DNA of 64,000 nt, taken from Halobacillus_B sp963739045 (GTDB taxonomy: Bacteria; Bacillota; Bacilli; Bacillales; Halobacillaceae). Location of the stretch: the NCBI GenBank assembly GCA_963739045.1, contig CAVTYY010000011.1, forward strand, positions 62,001 to 126,000, read 5' to 3'. Shown here piece after piece: positions 25,763-34,095 of the stretch; within the stretch, counting starts at the first letter, position 1; each line of letters starts with the position of its first letter. A program made the position numbers and the translations under genes. The notes below the pieces were generated by a model, which was given only the letters and a program-made list of their open reading frames with translations, was not told the DNA's origin and did no database searches.

Positions 25763-26359
25763 TTAGCCGGGGTATCTTTCTATTAAAACGGGCTGAAGCT
25801 GTATCCCTTCCATTGCCGCCTCCACTGTTTCAGGAATTAAATTCATATCTGCAACTAAAGAATTAGGTTTTTTATACGGATGATCTTGCCCCAAAGGAAC
25901 GAAATAAATGAACTTTGCGGCCATAAGCTTCATAATATTCACGCCATTCAGCCCTAAACCGTCATTCGTTGATACAGCCAGCACCACGGGTTTACTGTTT
26001 CTTAATGTGGCTTTAGCCGCCATCAGCACCGGCGAATCAGTCAAGGCGTTAGCGAATTTACTTGTAGAATTACCTGTAAGTGGAGCAATGACCATGCAAT
26101 CCAGCGGACGTTTAGGTCCAAGAGGCTCTGCGTCTGGAATGGTCAATATCGGTTCTTCTCCAGTAATCTCCTTAATTTTTTTCAAATGATCAGCTGCCTC
26201 GCCGAATCTTGTATCCGTTTTTTGGACAGTGTAAGAAAGAACAGGAACAACAGTTGCGCCCATGTCCACTAAACGCTGCATTACTGGAAACACTTCATGG
26301 TACGTACAATGGGAACCGGTTAAACCAAAGCCTATGGTTTTCCCTTTTAAGCTAGTCAT
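25763..26359 (-). CDS. spoVFB: Dipicolinate synthase subunit B
   Basis: 198-aa flavoprotein-like subunit of dipicolinate synthase, which oxidises dihydrodipicolinate to the dipicolinic acid stored in spores. The N-terminus GKTIGFGLTGSHCTYHEV and the APLTGNSTSKFANALTDSPVL stretch are typical of the family. It overlaps spoVFA by 4 bp (ATGA), fixing co-translation. Expected to act in the mother cell late in sporulation. Confidence 0.97.
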   Translation of the reverse strand: MTSLKGKTIGFGLTGSHCTYHEVFPVMQRLVDMGATVVPVLSYTVQKTDTRFGEAADHLKKIKEITGEEPILTIPDAEPLGPKRPLDCMVIAPLTGNSTSKFANALTDSPVLMAAKATLRNSKPVVLAVSTNDGLGLNGVNIMKLMAAKFIYFVPLGQDHPYKKPNSLVADMNLIPETVEAAMEGIQLQPVLIERYPG

Positions 26360-27252
26360 GAGCCATCCACCTTTCGATTAGTGTTTTTTAATAACCTGGA
26401 AATTACATCAGCTATAATTCTTCCCGCAGTTTTAGGTGCTACAATCCCCGGCAGTCCGGGGGCAAGCATCGCTTTTATCCCTCTTTTCTCAGCATAGCGG
26501 AAATCTGTACCTCCTGGCTTGGAAGCAAGATCTATGATAAGGGCATGAGACGGCAGCTGCTTGATAACAGCTGCCTGCACAACTGGCGCAGGAACGGTAT
26601 TTAATATAATGTCACACTCTGGCATTTCCTTAGCAAGATTATTCATATCAAGCGGCGTCAGCCCCATTTCATAGACTCTTGCCGCGCTTGCTGAAGATCT
26701 GACACCCACAGAAACATGGGCTCCCAGCTGAGCAAAGGTACGCGCTAATCCTGTACCTACCCGCCCAAGTCCTAAAACGACCACTTTTGACCCATGGATC
26801 GTAAAGTCGGTGTGCTGAATAACCATCATAATCGTGCCTTCCACCGTAGGAATTGAATTAAAGATTGCCACGTCATCCCGATCCATTAATGGGATGAGAT
26901 TGCGATTTATATGTGACGTCAATTTAGTAAAATAATCATTTGAAATACCCGTATATATTTGGCAGTGAGCAGGTGTCCGTTTTAACCAGCTTTCCGTTAA
27001 ATGAAGAAGACGGTTCGTGAAAATTCCATCTACTCTTCCTTGTTCATCCGTGCCAGCGACAGGAAGAATAATGGCATCCAGTCTTTCCACCTGGTCACTA
27101 TCAAAATCAAGATCGATGGCTTCCGTAAAGCCTTCTTTTAATTGATCAAAGCCAGCTAAATAAACAGTAGCATCCCACTCATTTAATCTGCGAATGATTT
27201 CTAATTGCCGGGCATCGCCCCCCATAACTGCTACTTGATAGCCTGTTAGCAT
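26356..27252 (-). CDS. spoVFA: Dipicolinate synthase subunit A
   Basis: NAD(P)-binding subunit of dipicolinate synthase, 298 aa, one residue longer than the B. subtilis protein. The C-terminal Rossmann domain carries VLGLGRVGTGLARTFAQLGA. The start at 27252 is chosen by AAAGGAG 9 nt upstream and by the family N-terminus MLTGYQVAVMGGDARQLE; the frame is open 75 codons further, but that part is low in family signal. A sigma-K-type promoter lies at 27290-27317. With spoVFB, asd, dapG and dapA it forms the unit that makes dipicolinate from aspartate. Confidence 0.96.
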   Translation of the reverse strand: MLTGYQVAVMGGDARQLEIIRRLNEWDATVYLAGFDQLKEGFTEAIDLDFDSDQVERLDAIILPVAGTDEQGRVDGIFTNRLLHLTESWLKRTPAHCQIYTGISNDYFTKLTSHINRNLIPLMDRDDVAIFNSIPTVEGTIMMVIQHTDFTIHGSKVVVLGLGRVGTGLARTFAQLGAHVSVGVRSSASAARVYEMGLTPLDMNNLAKEMPECDIILNTVPAPVVQAAVIKQLPSHALIIDLASKPGGTDFRYAEKRGIKAMLAPGLPGIVAPKTAGRIIADVISRLLKNTNRKVDGS

Positions 27253-27289
27253 GCCGGAAGTCTCCTTTATCATTGATCTAATCTCTTTG

Positions 27290-27317
27290 TATCCTATGCT
27301 TGAAGGCAAAGTTAGTG
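27290..27317 (-). promoter_or_regulatory. Sigma-K-like promoter of spoVFA
   Basis: The minus strand carries CATAGGATA (27290-27298), a full match to the sigma-K -10 consensus CATAnnnTA, preceded after 15 bp by CACT (27314-27317), close to the short -35 element mACm. Start of transcription would be near 27283, about 30 bp upstream of spoVFA. Sigma-K control of spoVF is established in B. subtilis. Confidence 0.6.
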
Positions 27318-27478
27318 ATTTGAAAAAACCGGCACTACAATAAATATCTCTCCCCGAGAAACTCCCATTAAGACAGGAACTGAAAAAGGGATTAAAAACT
27401 CCATTGAGGTAATGAGCGAGACTCAAAGGCAGGCTGAAAGAAGGCATCGAAATATTGGTATTAATTTTACTCAACACA

Positions 27479-27513
27479 AAGCCCGAACCAGTGTACGAAC
27501 ATGGTTCGGGCTT
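27479..27513 (-). terminator. Terminator after ymxH
   Basis: AAGCCCGAACCA and TGGTTCGGGCTT are perfect 12-bp complements with an 11-base loop, followed on the minus strand by TTTGTGTTG. It ends the pnp-ylxY-ymxH group before spoVFA. Confidence 0.8.
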
Positions 27514-27537
27514 ATATCTAGGAAACAGTCTGCTTCC

Positions 27538-27843
27538 TTATAGATCTGTTTTGTTTTTCAATGATTTCTTTTTCCGCACAACTTTATCCCCGTATCCAGT
27601 CTCTTCTAAGGAGGTACTTCTAATGAGGATGGTATCTTCACCTATAGCAGCTATTTGGGTCCAATCAAGCGTGGCGTGTTGTCTCGCAGAGCTAATTCTC
27701 ATTACCCCGCTATTTAAAAGAACTAGGGATTTAATTTCTCCTGTATCAGGATTAATGATTAAATCTGCTTTCCCTAATACTCCTAATTTTTGACCGTTTT
27801 CCACATCAATCACTTCTTTACTTGCAAGAGATTTTAATCTCAT
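27538..27843 (-). CDS. ymxH: YlmC/YmxH family PRC-barrel protein
   Basis: Small (101 aa) PRC-barrel-like protein of the YlmC/YmxH sporulation family (MRLKSLASKEVIDVENGQKLG, with DLIINPDTGEIKSLVLL), ending in a Lys-rich tail. Precise function is not known. AAAGGAG before the ATG at 27843 decides the start. In B. subtilis mlpA lies between ylxY and ymxH; here only 13 bp separate the two genes. Confidence 0.85.
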   Translation of the reverse strand: MRLKSLASKEVIDVENGQKLGVLGKADLIINPDTGEIKSLVLLNSGVMRISSARQHATLDWTQIAAIGEDTILIRSTSLEETGYGDKVVRKKKSLKNKTDL

Positions 27844-27856
27844 ATCCCGCACTCCT

Positions 27857-28777
27857 TTAACGGTCTTCACTTAGCAACACAGGTAAAGGGCCGATCCTGT
27901 AATCCTTCTTAATCCGTTCAATTAAAGCTGGCAGGCTGTCCGCTGTCACCTGCGTCGGATGCATCAAGATGGTTGCTCCGTTATGAAGCTTTCCCATCAC
28001 TCTCTCAATGAGAACTTCTTGGGTTGGCTGTTTCCAATCAATCGTATCTACAGTCCATAAGATGGTTTCCATCCCCAGCTGATCGGCAGCTTGAACCGTA
28101 CTATTATTGAAACTTCCTGAGGGAGGAGCAAACCATTGAACTTTTTCATTTGTTAGGGCGAATAATATGTCATTTGCCTGCTTTAAGTTCTCTGAGGCTT
28201 CTTGTTCTGACATGGCTGCCATATCTTTATGCAGATACCCATGGCTCCCAATCGTATGCCCTTCTTCTTGAATCATCTGGACCAGTTCTTTATGCTGTTT
28301 AGCAAAAGCTCCATCAATGAAAAACGTAGCTTTTACATTGTATTTCGTTAAGGTTTTTATCATCTCCGGGATATACTCTTCCCCCCAAGATACATTAATT
28401 AGAAAAGATACCATGTCCTTGTCAGGATGGCCACGGTAAATAGGGGATGGAGGCAGATCTTTTAAAGAAATCTTAGGATTAACCGTTTTATAAACGAGTA
28501 AGTCAGGATCAAATTTCCCTTCTTTTTTCATCTTCTTATAGGAGGCGGCTGCGTCTACAGACTTTCCCTTTATACCCGGAGTTTTTTTCCAAACACGGTC
28601 GACCGTTGCATTCTCCGCTTTCTTTTCATAATCCTTCTTTTTAGTAAGAATTTCTTCATAAAGATCGTCCGTTCCGCTTACTGACGCGGTCCGGTCACTC
28701 ACACTTATAAACGCAAGGCTTATACCAAGCAGGAAAAAAGATAAAATACAGCCTGCTGCCCAGATTTTGAAATTCAT
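27857..28777 (-). CDS. ylxY: Polysaccharide deacetylase family protein (YlxY type)
   Basis: 306-aa exported or membrane-anchored protein with a hydrophobic N-terminal helix at about 5-26 and a NodB-homology domain at about 110-300. The metal-binding HxxxH is present (SHGYLHKD), and ATFFIDG and ILMHPTQ fit the fold. The usual TFDDGP motif reads LINVSWGEEYIPE, so the catalytic aspartates are missing, as appears usual for YlxY proteins. It may bind or weakly modify glycans. The ATG at 28777 is preferred, with AGGAG 9 nt upstream. It follows pnp, as in B. subtilis. Confidence 0.85.
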   Translation of the reverse strand: MNFKIWAAGCILSFFLLGISLAFISVSDRTASVSGTDDLYEEILTKKKDYEKKAENATVDRVWKKTPGIKGKSVDAAASYKKMKKEGKFDPDLLVYKTVNPKISLKDLPPSPIYRGHPDKDMVSFLINVSWGEEYIPEMIKTLTKYNVKATFFIDGAFAKQHKELVQMIQEEGHTIGSHGYLHKDMAAMSEQEASENLKQANDILFALTNEKVQWFAPPSGSFNNSTVQAADQLGMETILWTVDTIDWKQPTQEVLIERVMGKLHNGATILMHPTQVTADSLPALIERIKKDYRIGPLPVLLSEDR

Positions 28778-28837
28778 AAGCATCCACTCCTAGTCCAAGT
28801 GTATGCATTTCTTGAGGGGACAAGACCGTTTTCAGGC

Positions 28838-28868
28838 AAAAAAAAAGAGCCTGGCGGGCCAGTTACTC
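28838..28868 (-). terminator. Intrinsic terminator overlapping the end of pnp
   Basis: On the minus strand GAGTAACTGG-CCCG-CCAGGCTC forms a stem with a small bulge, followed by ten or more T. It overlaps the pnp stop codon at 28863-28865. Confidence 0.85.
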
Positions 28869-30989
28869 TTTTTCCTGATTTGCTTCTTTTTGCTTCTTCT
28901 CTTCAACGAGAATGGCTTTTCTTGAAAGATTAATTCTTCCCTGGTTATCGATCTCTTTAACTTTCACTTTAATCGTATCACCAATGGAAACAATATCTTC
29001 TACTTTGCCAATTCTCTCTTCTGCCATTTCTGAGATGTGAACGAGTCCTTCTTTACCTTTAAAGAGTTCTACAAAGGCGCCAAATTTCTCAATCCGTTTT
29101 ACTTTTCCATCGTATACTTCTCCTGCTTCAACTTCACGGACAATATCTTCAATAATTTTCCGTGCTGTCGCATTCATATCAGCATCCGTAGAAGAAATGA
29201 ACACCATACCATCCTGCTCAATATCAATCTTAACACCTGTATCATCAATAATTTGATTGATTTGCTTACCGCTTGGACCAATCACATCACGGATTTTATC
29301 AGGATTAATTTTCATTGTCATGATTTTCGGTGCATATTGAGACAATTCTCCTCGTGTTTGAGGCATAGTATCAAGCATAGACTGCAAGATTTCCATACGG
29401 CCGTTTTTCGCCTGGCCTAATGCTTCATCAAGGATTTCTCGGGAAAGACCGTCAATTTTGATATCCATTTGCAGTGCGGTAACTCCTTTAGCCGTTCCCG
29501 CCACTTTAAAGTCCATATCTCCGAGAGCATCTTCCATTCCTTGAATATCAGTCAGGATTGTATAATCTTCTCCGGATTTCACGAGACCCATAGCAATTCC
29601 AGCCACCGGCGCTTTAATGGGTACACCAGCGTCCATCATTGCAAGAGTGCTTGCGCAAATACTTGCCTGAGATGTGGAACCATTGGATTCTAAAACCTCG
29701 GATACTAAACGAATAGTATAAGGAAAATCATTTTCAGAAGGGATCACTTGCTCAAGTGCCCGTTCACCAAGAGCACCATGTCCAATTTCCCGGCGTCCTG
29801 GTCCACGGATAGGGCCAGTTTCTCCAACAGAGAATTTAGGGAAATTATAGTGATGCATAAACCGTTTAGATTCTTCCAGATCAAGACCGTCCAGAATCTG
29901 TACATCCCCTAATGCTCCAAGTGTACAAATGCTCAATGCCTGCGTCTGTCCTCTCGTAAACAAACCAGAGCCATGGGTTCTGGAAAGCACTCCCACGCGA
30001 GAAGATAGAGCACGAATTTCGTCAACTCCGCGCCCATCAGGACGGATTTTGTCCTTTGTAATCAAGCGGCGGACTTCAGCTTTAACGATGTCATTTAAAA
30101 TAGATCCCACTTGCTTGATCGTTTCCGGCTCAGCTTCCTCGTCTTCATACTTATCCACGATGGCCTGCTTGGCTTCGGAAATAGCTTCTTCACGTTCTTT
30201 CTTTTCAATTGTTTTAATGGCAGCAACTATAGATTCCGTTGCTTCCGCTTCTACTTTCGTTTTAAGATCCGGGTCAGCCTGAATAAGCTGGACTTCCATT
30301 TTCTCGCGGCCGACTGCAGCAATGATTTCTTCTTGGAAAGCCACTAACCTTTTAATCTCTTCATGGCCAAACATGATGGCTTCTAACATATCTTCTTCAG
30401 GAACTTCCTGAGCTCCCGCTTCCACCATATTAATGGCATCTTTCGTCCCTGCCACTGTGAGATTAATATCACTTTTCTCCTGCTGGTCTATTGTTGGATT
30501 AACGATGAATTCACCATCAACACGTCCAACTATAACTCCAGCGATAGGGCCGGCGAATGGAATATTAGAAATTCCAAGGGCTAAAGACGAGCCCAGCATT
30601 GCAGCCATTTCAGATGAGCAATCCTGGTCCACACTCATCACAGTGCTGATCACTTGCACATCGTTTCTGAATCCGTCCGGGAACATCGGGCGGATCGGTC
30701 GGTCAATTAATCGGGAAGCAAGCACAGCTTTGTCGCTTGGACGTCCTTCACGTTTAATAAACCCTCCTGGAATTTTACCAACAGCGTATAGACGCTCCTC
30801 ATAATTCACCGTCAGCGGGAAAAATGGTAAATCCTTTGGCTCTTTAGAACCCGTTGCCGTACTCAGCACTGTTGTATCTCCATAATGTATTAAAGCAGCG
30901 CCATTGGCTTGTTTAGCTAATTCGCCGACTTCTATGGAAAATGTTCGTCCGGACACATCAATTGAAAACACTTGTTTATCTTCTGCCAT
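28863..30989 (-). CDS. pnp: Polynucleotide phosphorylase
   Basis: Phosphorolytic 3'-to-5' exoribonuclease and degradosome member, 708 aa. Two RNase PH-like cores (first about 10-230, second about 310-550 with the active-site segment GPGRREIGHGALGERAL) are joined by a helical region and followed by a KH domain (IRDVIGPSGKQINQIIDDTGVKIDIEQDG) and an S1 domain (KRIEKFGAFVELFKGKEGLVHISEM). Length is normal. AGGAG is 11 nt before the ATG. It follows rpsO, from which it is separated by the rpsO terminator. Confidence 0.98.
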   Translation of the reverse strand: MAEDKQVFSIDVSGRTFSIEVGELAKQANGAALIHYGDTTVLSTATGSKEPKDLPFFPLTVNYEERLYAVGKIPGGFIKREGRPSDKAVLASRLIDRPIRPMFPDGFRNDVQVISTVMSVDQDCSSEMAAMLGSSLALGISNIPFAGPIAGVIVGRVDGEFIVNPTIDQQEKSDINLTVAGTKDAINMVEAGAQEVPEEDMLEAIMFGHEEIKRLVAFQEEIIAAVGREKMEVQLIQADPDLKTKVEAEATESIVAAIKTIEKKEREEAISEAKQAIVDKYEDEEAEPETIKQVGSILNDIVKAEVRRLITKDKIRPDGRGVDEIRALSSRVGVLSRTHGSGLFTRGQTQALSICTLGALGDVQILDGLDLEESKRFMHHYNFPKFSVGETGPIRGPGRREIGHGALGERALEQVIPSENDFPYTIRLVSEVLESNGSTSQASICASTLAMMDAGVPIKAPVAGIAMGLVKSGEDYTILTDIQGMEDALGDMDFKVAGTAKGVTALQMDIKIDGLSREILDEALGQAKNGRMEILQSMLDTMPQTRGELSQYAPKIMTMKINPDKIRDVIGPSGKQINQIIDDTGVKIDIEQDGMVFISSTDADMNATARKIIEDIVREVEAGEVYDGKVKRIEKFGAFVELFKGKEGLVHISEMAEERIGKVEDIVSIGDTIKVKVKEIDNQGRINLSRKAILVEEKKQKEANQEKE

Positions 30990-31070
30990 AAAGAACTATA
31001 CTCCTCTCAAATCCACTCATATTGTGAAGGGCTAATCTCAGTTTACACCCTTATGTATGTAAACATACAG

Positions 31071-31098
31071 AAAAAGCGGGAATACTCCCGCTTTTTTT
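31071..31098 (-). terminator. Intrinsic terminator after rpsO
   Basis: AAAAAGCGGGA and TCCCGCTTTTT form a stem with a short loop and a T run on the minus strand (also A/T-symmetric on the plus strand). It lies directly past the rpsO stop. Confidence 0.88.
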
Positions 31099-31106
31099 TC
31101 CAATCA

Positions 31107-31376
31107 TTAACGACGCAGACCAAGGCTTTTAATCAGCTCACGGTAACGTGTAATGTCTTTATTACGAAGGTAGTTCAATAGGTTACGGCGTTTACCTACC
31201 ATTTTAAGCAGTCCACGGCGAGAGTGATGATCCTGTTTGTGTGCACGCAGGTGCTCGTTCAGTGTAGTGATCTGCTCTGTAAGTACAGCGATTTGCACTT
31301 CTGGAGAACCAGTGTCGTTGTCATGAGTTTTGTACTCATTAATTAATTCATTTTTACGTTCTTGTGTGATAGCCAT
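31107..31376 (-). CDS. rpsO: 30S ribosomal protein S15
   Basis: 89-aa primary 16S rRNA-binding protein. The sequence MAITQERKNELINEYKTHDN, the HKQDHHSRRGLLKMVGKRR region that contacts the rRNA three-way junction, and the end YRELIKSLGLRR match S15. AATGGAGGTGTAGCTATA precedes the ATG. The 126-bp leader is likely to hold its promoter (a TATACT box at about 31492-31497) and perhaps an autoregulatory fold. Confidence 0.99.
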   Translation of the reverse strand: MAITQERKNELINEYKTHDNDTGSPEVQIAVLTEQITTLNEHLRAHKQDHHSRRGLLKMVGKRRNLLNYLRNKDITRYRELIKSLGLRR

Positions 31377-31502
31377 TATAGCTACACCTCCATTTAAGAT
31401 TAAAATTCCCTTTCACCTAGCGGGCGCCGGAGTAACGTTCCGCCAAGAGAAGGTTCCATACTAAAGCGTACTAGTTTCAACGGTAAAAAGCAAGTATAAC
31501 TG

Positions 31503-32438
31503 CTAATTTTTTTTGAAGAATTGTCGAACAGCCGACTCATCTTTCTCCAGCTGAAATTTCCGATCTGAGGACGAATCGAACTTCTTTTCTTCCCTAATAA
31601 ACTCGTAAAAATAAATGTCTAAAGCACCATCGTATATCTTTTCATTAAAATCCAAAAGAAAGACTGCCAGGCTGGAAGTATGCTGTTCTTGTAAAGCAGC
31701 CTGTCGGTCTAAAACTGCCCATCCATGAAGGAAACGTTCATTGTACTTTACAGAAACCGTATAAACTCCCGATTTTGGGAGAAAATAGTCGTCGCTCAAT
31801 TCTAAGCTTGCTGAGGGAGAATCCGGCCATTGTCCGTGTGCATCTTTCCCTGCTAATCCGCTCACTTTAAACGGCCTTCCGAGTAATTTCCTGGTTTCTC
31901 TTACATCCCCTTCTTCAAGGAGATTGCGTATTCTAGTGGAACTGATTTTATTATCTTGGTCTTCAACTTTCTCCACAACGGTATGTGTAAATCTGCCTTT
32001 GGCATGCTCAGAGAGTGTCGTCATCGAGCCTTGGCCTTTATGCCCATAGCTGAAATCAAAGCCGGCTACTACGTGCTTTACCTGCAACTCTCCAAAGAAA
32101 TTGTCCACAAACTGTTGAGGGCTTAATGAAGCAAGCTCCTTGTCAAAATGGACAATATACAAATAATCGATTCCCATTTCCTCAAGTATGTGCTGCTTCT
32201 CCTCCAGCGGTGTAATGTACCTTGCATGCTGTTTATTTTTTTTTAAAACCACTGAGGGATGGGGGTCAAAAGTCATAACAGCGCTTTTCAGGCCACGCTG
32301 CTCAGCTTGTTCTTTCGCTTCAAGGATGACTTGCTGATGACCAAGATGGATCCCATCAAAGAACCCTACCGCCGTTACGTTCGGCTCAATTTGTGTGCCT
32401 TCATTCGGCTGGGATGCGGATAATTGAAATATTTCCAT
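31503..32438 (-). CDS. ribF: RibF-type FAD synthetase with degenerate riboflavin kinase domain
   Basis: 311-aa protein with the architecture of bifunctional riboflavin kinase/FMN adenylyltransferase. The N-terminal adenylyltransferase half (1-182) is intact: GFFDGIHLGHQ at 25-35, MTFDPHPS and ISSTRIR at 165-171. The C-terminal kinase half (183-311) keeps the start LLGRPF, GVYTVSV and the end, but the ATP/Mg motif PTAN reads PSAS (208-211), the GYKPTF segment reads LDRQAAL, and the catalytic Glu of the IEV segment is Ala258. Riboflavin phosphorylation is therefore probably lost, with FAD synthesis retained. The ATG at 32438 is preferred to a GTG at 32447. It follows truB after 30 bp; no FMN riboswitch fits. 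Confidence 0.85.
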   Translation of the reverse strand: MEIFQLSASQPNEGTQIEPNVTAVGFFDGIHLGHQQVILEAKEQAEQRGLKSAVMTFDPHPSVVLKKNKQHARYITPLEEKQHILEEMGIDYLYIVHFDKELASLSPQQFVDNFFGELQVKHVVAGFDFSYGHKGQGSMTTLSEHAKGRFTHTVVEKVEDQDNKISSTRIRNLLEEGDVRETRKLLGRPFKVSGLAGKDAHGQWPDSPSASLELSDDYFLPKSGVYTVSVKYNERFLHGWAVLDRQAALQEQHTSSLAVFLLDFNEKIYDGALDIYFYEFIREEKKFDSSSDRKFQLEKDESAVRQFFKKN

Positions 32439-32468
32439 ATTCTTCACCTGCTCTTTACTGCATGATAA

Positions 32469-33368
32469 CTAAAACACGCGGATAGGCTTAACCTTCTCAG
32501 GCTTAGTCGGGTGAGGCTGATAAATTGCCAATGCCTCATTTTCACATACGATCATAAAGGGTTCATCCGGCATCTCTGCCAGTTTAGTTAAAACCCCGCC
32601 ATTCTGGATCTGCTGCTTTGTACCTGCATCTACTTCCCATTTAGGAAAATGCGGTAACCCTCTCGATAAAGGTAACAGCAAATCTTCTGCCCGTCCATCG
32701 TCGGAGGCAGACTGAACTTCTTCTAACGTTTTGCACTCTTCTTTAGAAATATCTGCTGTTCTCGTACGCACTAACGATGACATATGGGCAGGATAACCCA
32801 GTGCCTTACCCATATCTGTACAGAGAGTACGTATGTATGTACCTTTCGAACAAGTAACTCGAATAGAGAAAGAAGCTGTACCAGCGAAATAGTGCACTTC
32901 ACTTGTAAGCAACTCAATTTCATGGATAAAAACCTTTCTTTCAGGTCTCTCTACACTCTTCCCTTCGCGAGCATATTCATATAATTTTTTCCCGTTTACT
33001 TTGACGGCTGAATACATTGGAGGGATTTGGGAAATCGAGCCTTTAAACTCTTCCAGCACCTGCTTGATCTCCGGCATTGATAGCGAGTTTTTTTCTACAG
33101 TTTTCTTCTCAACTTCAGCTCCGGATGCATCTTCCGTTTCTGTTGAAAAGCCCATAGTAACAACAGCTTCATAAACTTTCACAGTATCTGTTAAAAAAGG
33201 GACAATTTTTGTAGCTTTCCCTACACACAAAGGAAGAACCCCTTCAACATCCGGATCTAAAGTCCCTGTGTGGCCGATCTTTTTAGTTCTTAACATCCCT
33301 CGCGCTTTACTTACACAGTCATGAGACGTAAAGCCTTTAGGTTTCCATAAGGGGAGAATACCATCCAT
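32469..33368 (-). CDS. truB: tRNA pseudouridine(55) synthase
   Basis: Makes pseudouridine 55 in the T-loop of tRNAs. The 299-aa protein opens MDGILPLWKPKGFTSHDCV and has the catalytic aspartate in GHTGTLDPDVEGVL (Asp38). The KGTYIRTLCTDMGKALG segment is also typical. AAGGTGG before the ATG at 33368 fixes the start; 17 further codons of open frame lack support. It lies between rbfA and ribF, as in most Bacilli. Confidence 0.96.
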   Translation of the reverse strand: MDGILPLWKPKGFTSHDCVSKARGMLRTKKIGHTGTLDPDVEGVLPLCVGKATKIVPFLTDTVKVYEAVVTMGFSTETEDASGAEVEKKTVEKNSLSMPEIKQVLEEFKGSISQIPPMYSAVKVNGKKLYEYAREGKSVERPERKVFIHEIELLTSEVHYFAGTASFSIRVTCSKGTYIRTLCTDMGKALGYPAHMSSLVRTRTADISKEECKTLEEVQSASDDGRAEDLLLPLSRGLPHFPKWEVDAGTKQQIQNGGVLTKLAEMPDEPFMIVCENEALAIYQPHPTKPEKVKPIRVF

Positions 33369-33403
33369 ATAGAACCACCTTGTCATTAATTTTTTATACA
33401 GAG

Positions 33404-33432
33404 AGAATCCGCACTCCATAAGTACGGATTCT
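33404..33432 (-). terminator. Hairpin between rbfA and truB (attenuator-like)
   Basis: AGAATCCG (33404-33411) and CGGATTCT (33425-33432) form an 8-bp stem with a 13-base loop. On the minus strand it is followed by CTCTGTATAAAAAATT, which is not a T run, so it is more likely a processing or partial attenuation site in the operon than a true terminator. Confidence 0.4.
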
Positions 33433-33437
33433 TTAGA

Positions 33438-33788
33438 TTAGCTATCTGTATCATTAAGGTCTTTCAGAATTGTTTCAATTCGATTTCCGCGTTCGATCGC
33501 TTCATCAAATTCAAACATGATCTCAGGAGTCTTTCGCAGCCGGATTCTTTGACCAATTTCCGAACGTATAAACCCTTTCGCTTTAGCCAGTCCGACTAAA
33601 GTGTCATGTTTCTGTCTGTCATCTCCTAGAACAGAGATATAGACCTTTGCCTGTTGCAGGTCACCTGTTACTTTCACATCCGTAACTGTTACGAAACCTA
33701 CTCGAGGATCTTTAATTTTCTTACTAATAATGTCGCTCATTTCTTTTTTCATTTGCTCACCGACACGGTTTGCACGTAAGTCGTTCAT
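33438..33788 (-). CDS. rbfA: 30S ribosome-binding factor A
   Basis: 116-aa KH-like assembly factor for late 30S maturation and cold adaptation. MNDLRANRVGEQMKKEMSDI, ISKKIKDPRVGFVTVTDVKV and the end IETILKDLNDTDS match the family. GAAGAGGTGAAG precedes the ATG. It lies 28 bp past ylxP in the nusA-infB operon. Confidence 0.97.
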   Translation of the reverse strand: MNDLRANRVGEQMKKEMSDIISKKIKDPRVGFVTVTDVKVTGDLQQAKVYISVLGDDRQKHDTLVGLAKAKGFIRSEIGQRIRLRKTPEIMFEFDEAIERGNRIETILKDLNDTDS

Positions 33789-33816
33789 ATTTCTTCACCT
33801 CTTCCAAAGCCGAACG

Positions 33817-34095
33817 TTATAACCATTCAAGAACTGTTTCTGCTCGCTCCAGTTCAGGAAAAGAATCAATGAAGGCTAATACTCGTTGCATTGTTTGCTC
33901 AGCCACCACTTTATCACTAGCTACCGTCACCATGCCCAAACATGTGCGCTGCCAGAGATTTTGATAGTCAAGCTCACTGACAGCTACATTATGGTCATTT
34001 TTAATTCTTGTTGTTATACGCTTTAAAACCGAGCGTTTATCTTTAAGCGACTGGGCGTCATAGATGATACATTCCACCTCAGCACTTAAGATCAT
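33817..34095 (-). CDS. ylxP: DUF503 family protein (YlxP)
   Basis: Small 92-aa protein of the YlxP/DUF503 family, with a ferredoxin-like fold predicted for the family and no settled function; it is found between infB and rbfA across Firmicutes, which suggests a role in translation or ribosome assembly. The ATG overlaps the infB stop by 4 bp. Motif SLKDKRSVLKRITTRIKNDHNVAVSE is typical of the family. Confidence 0.9.
   Translation of the reverse strand: MILSAEVECIIYDAQSLKDKRSVLKRITTRIKNDHNVAVSELDYQNLWQRTCLGMVTVASDKVVAEQTMQRVLAFIDSFPELERAETVLEWL

Noticed and set aside
31377..31502. S15-binding autoregulatory leader upstream of rpsO
   Set aside because: The spacing and a few short GC-rich pairings would allow it, but I could not draw a convincing S15-binding fold by eye.
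32439..32468. FMN riboswitch upstream of ribF
   Set aside because: Only 30 bp separate truB from ribF.
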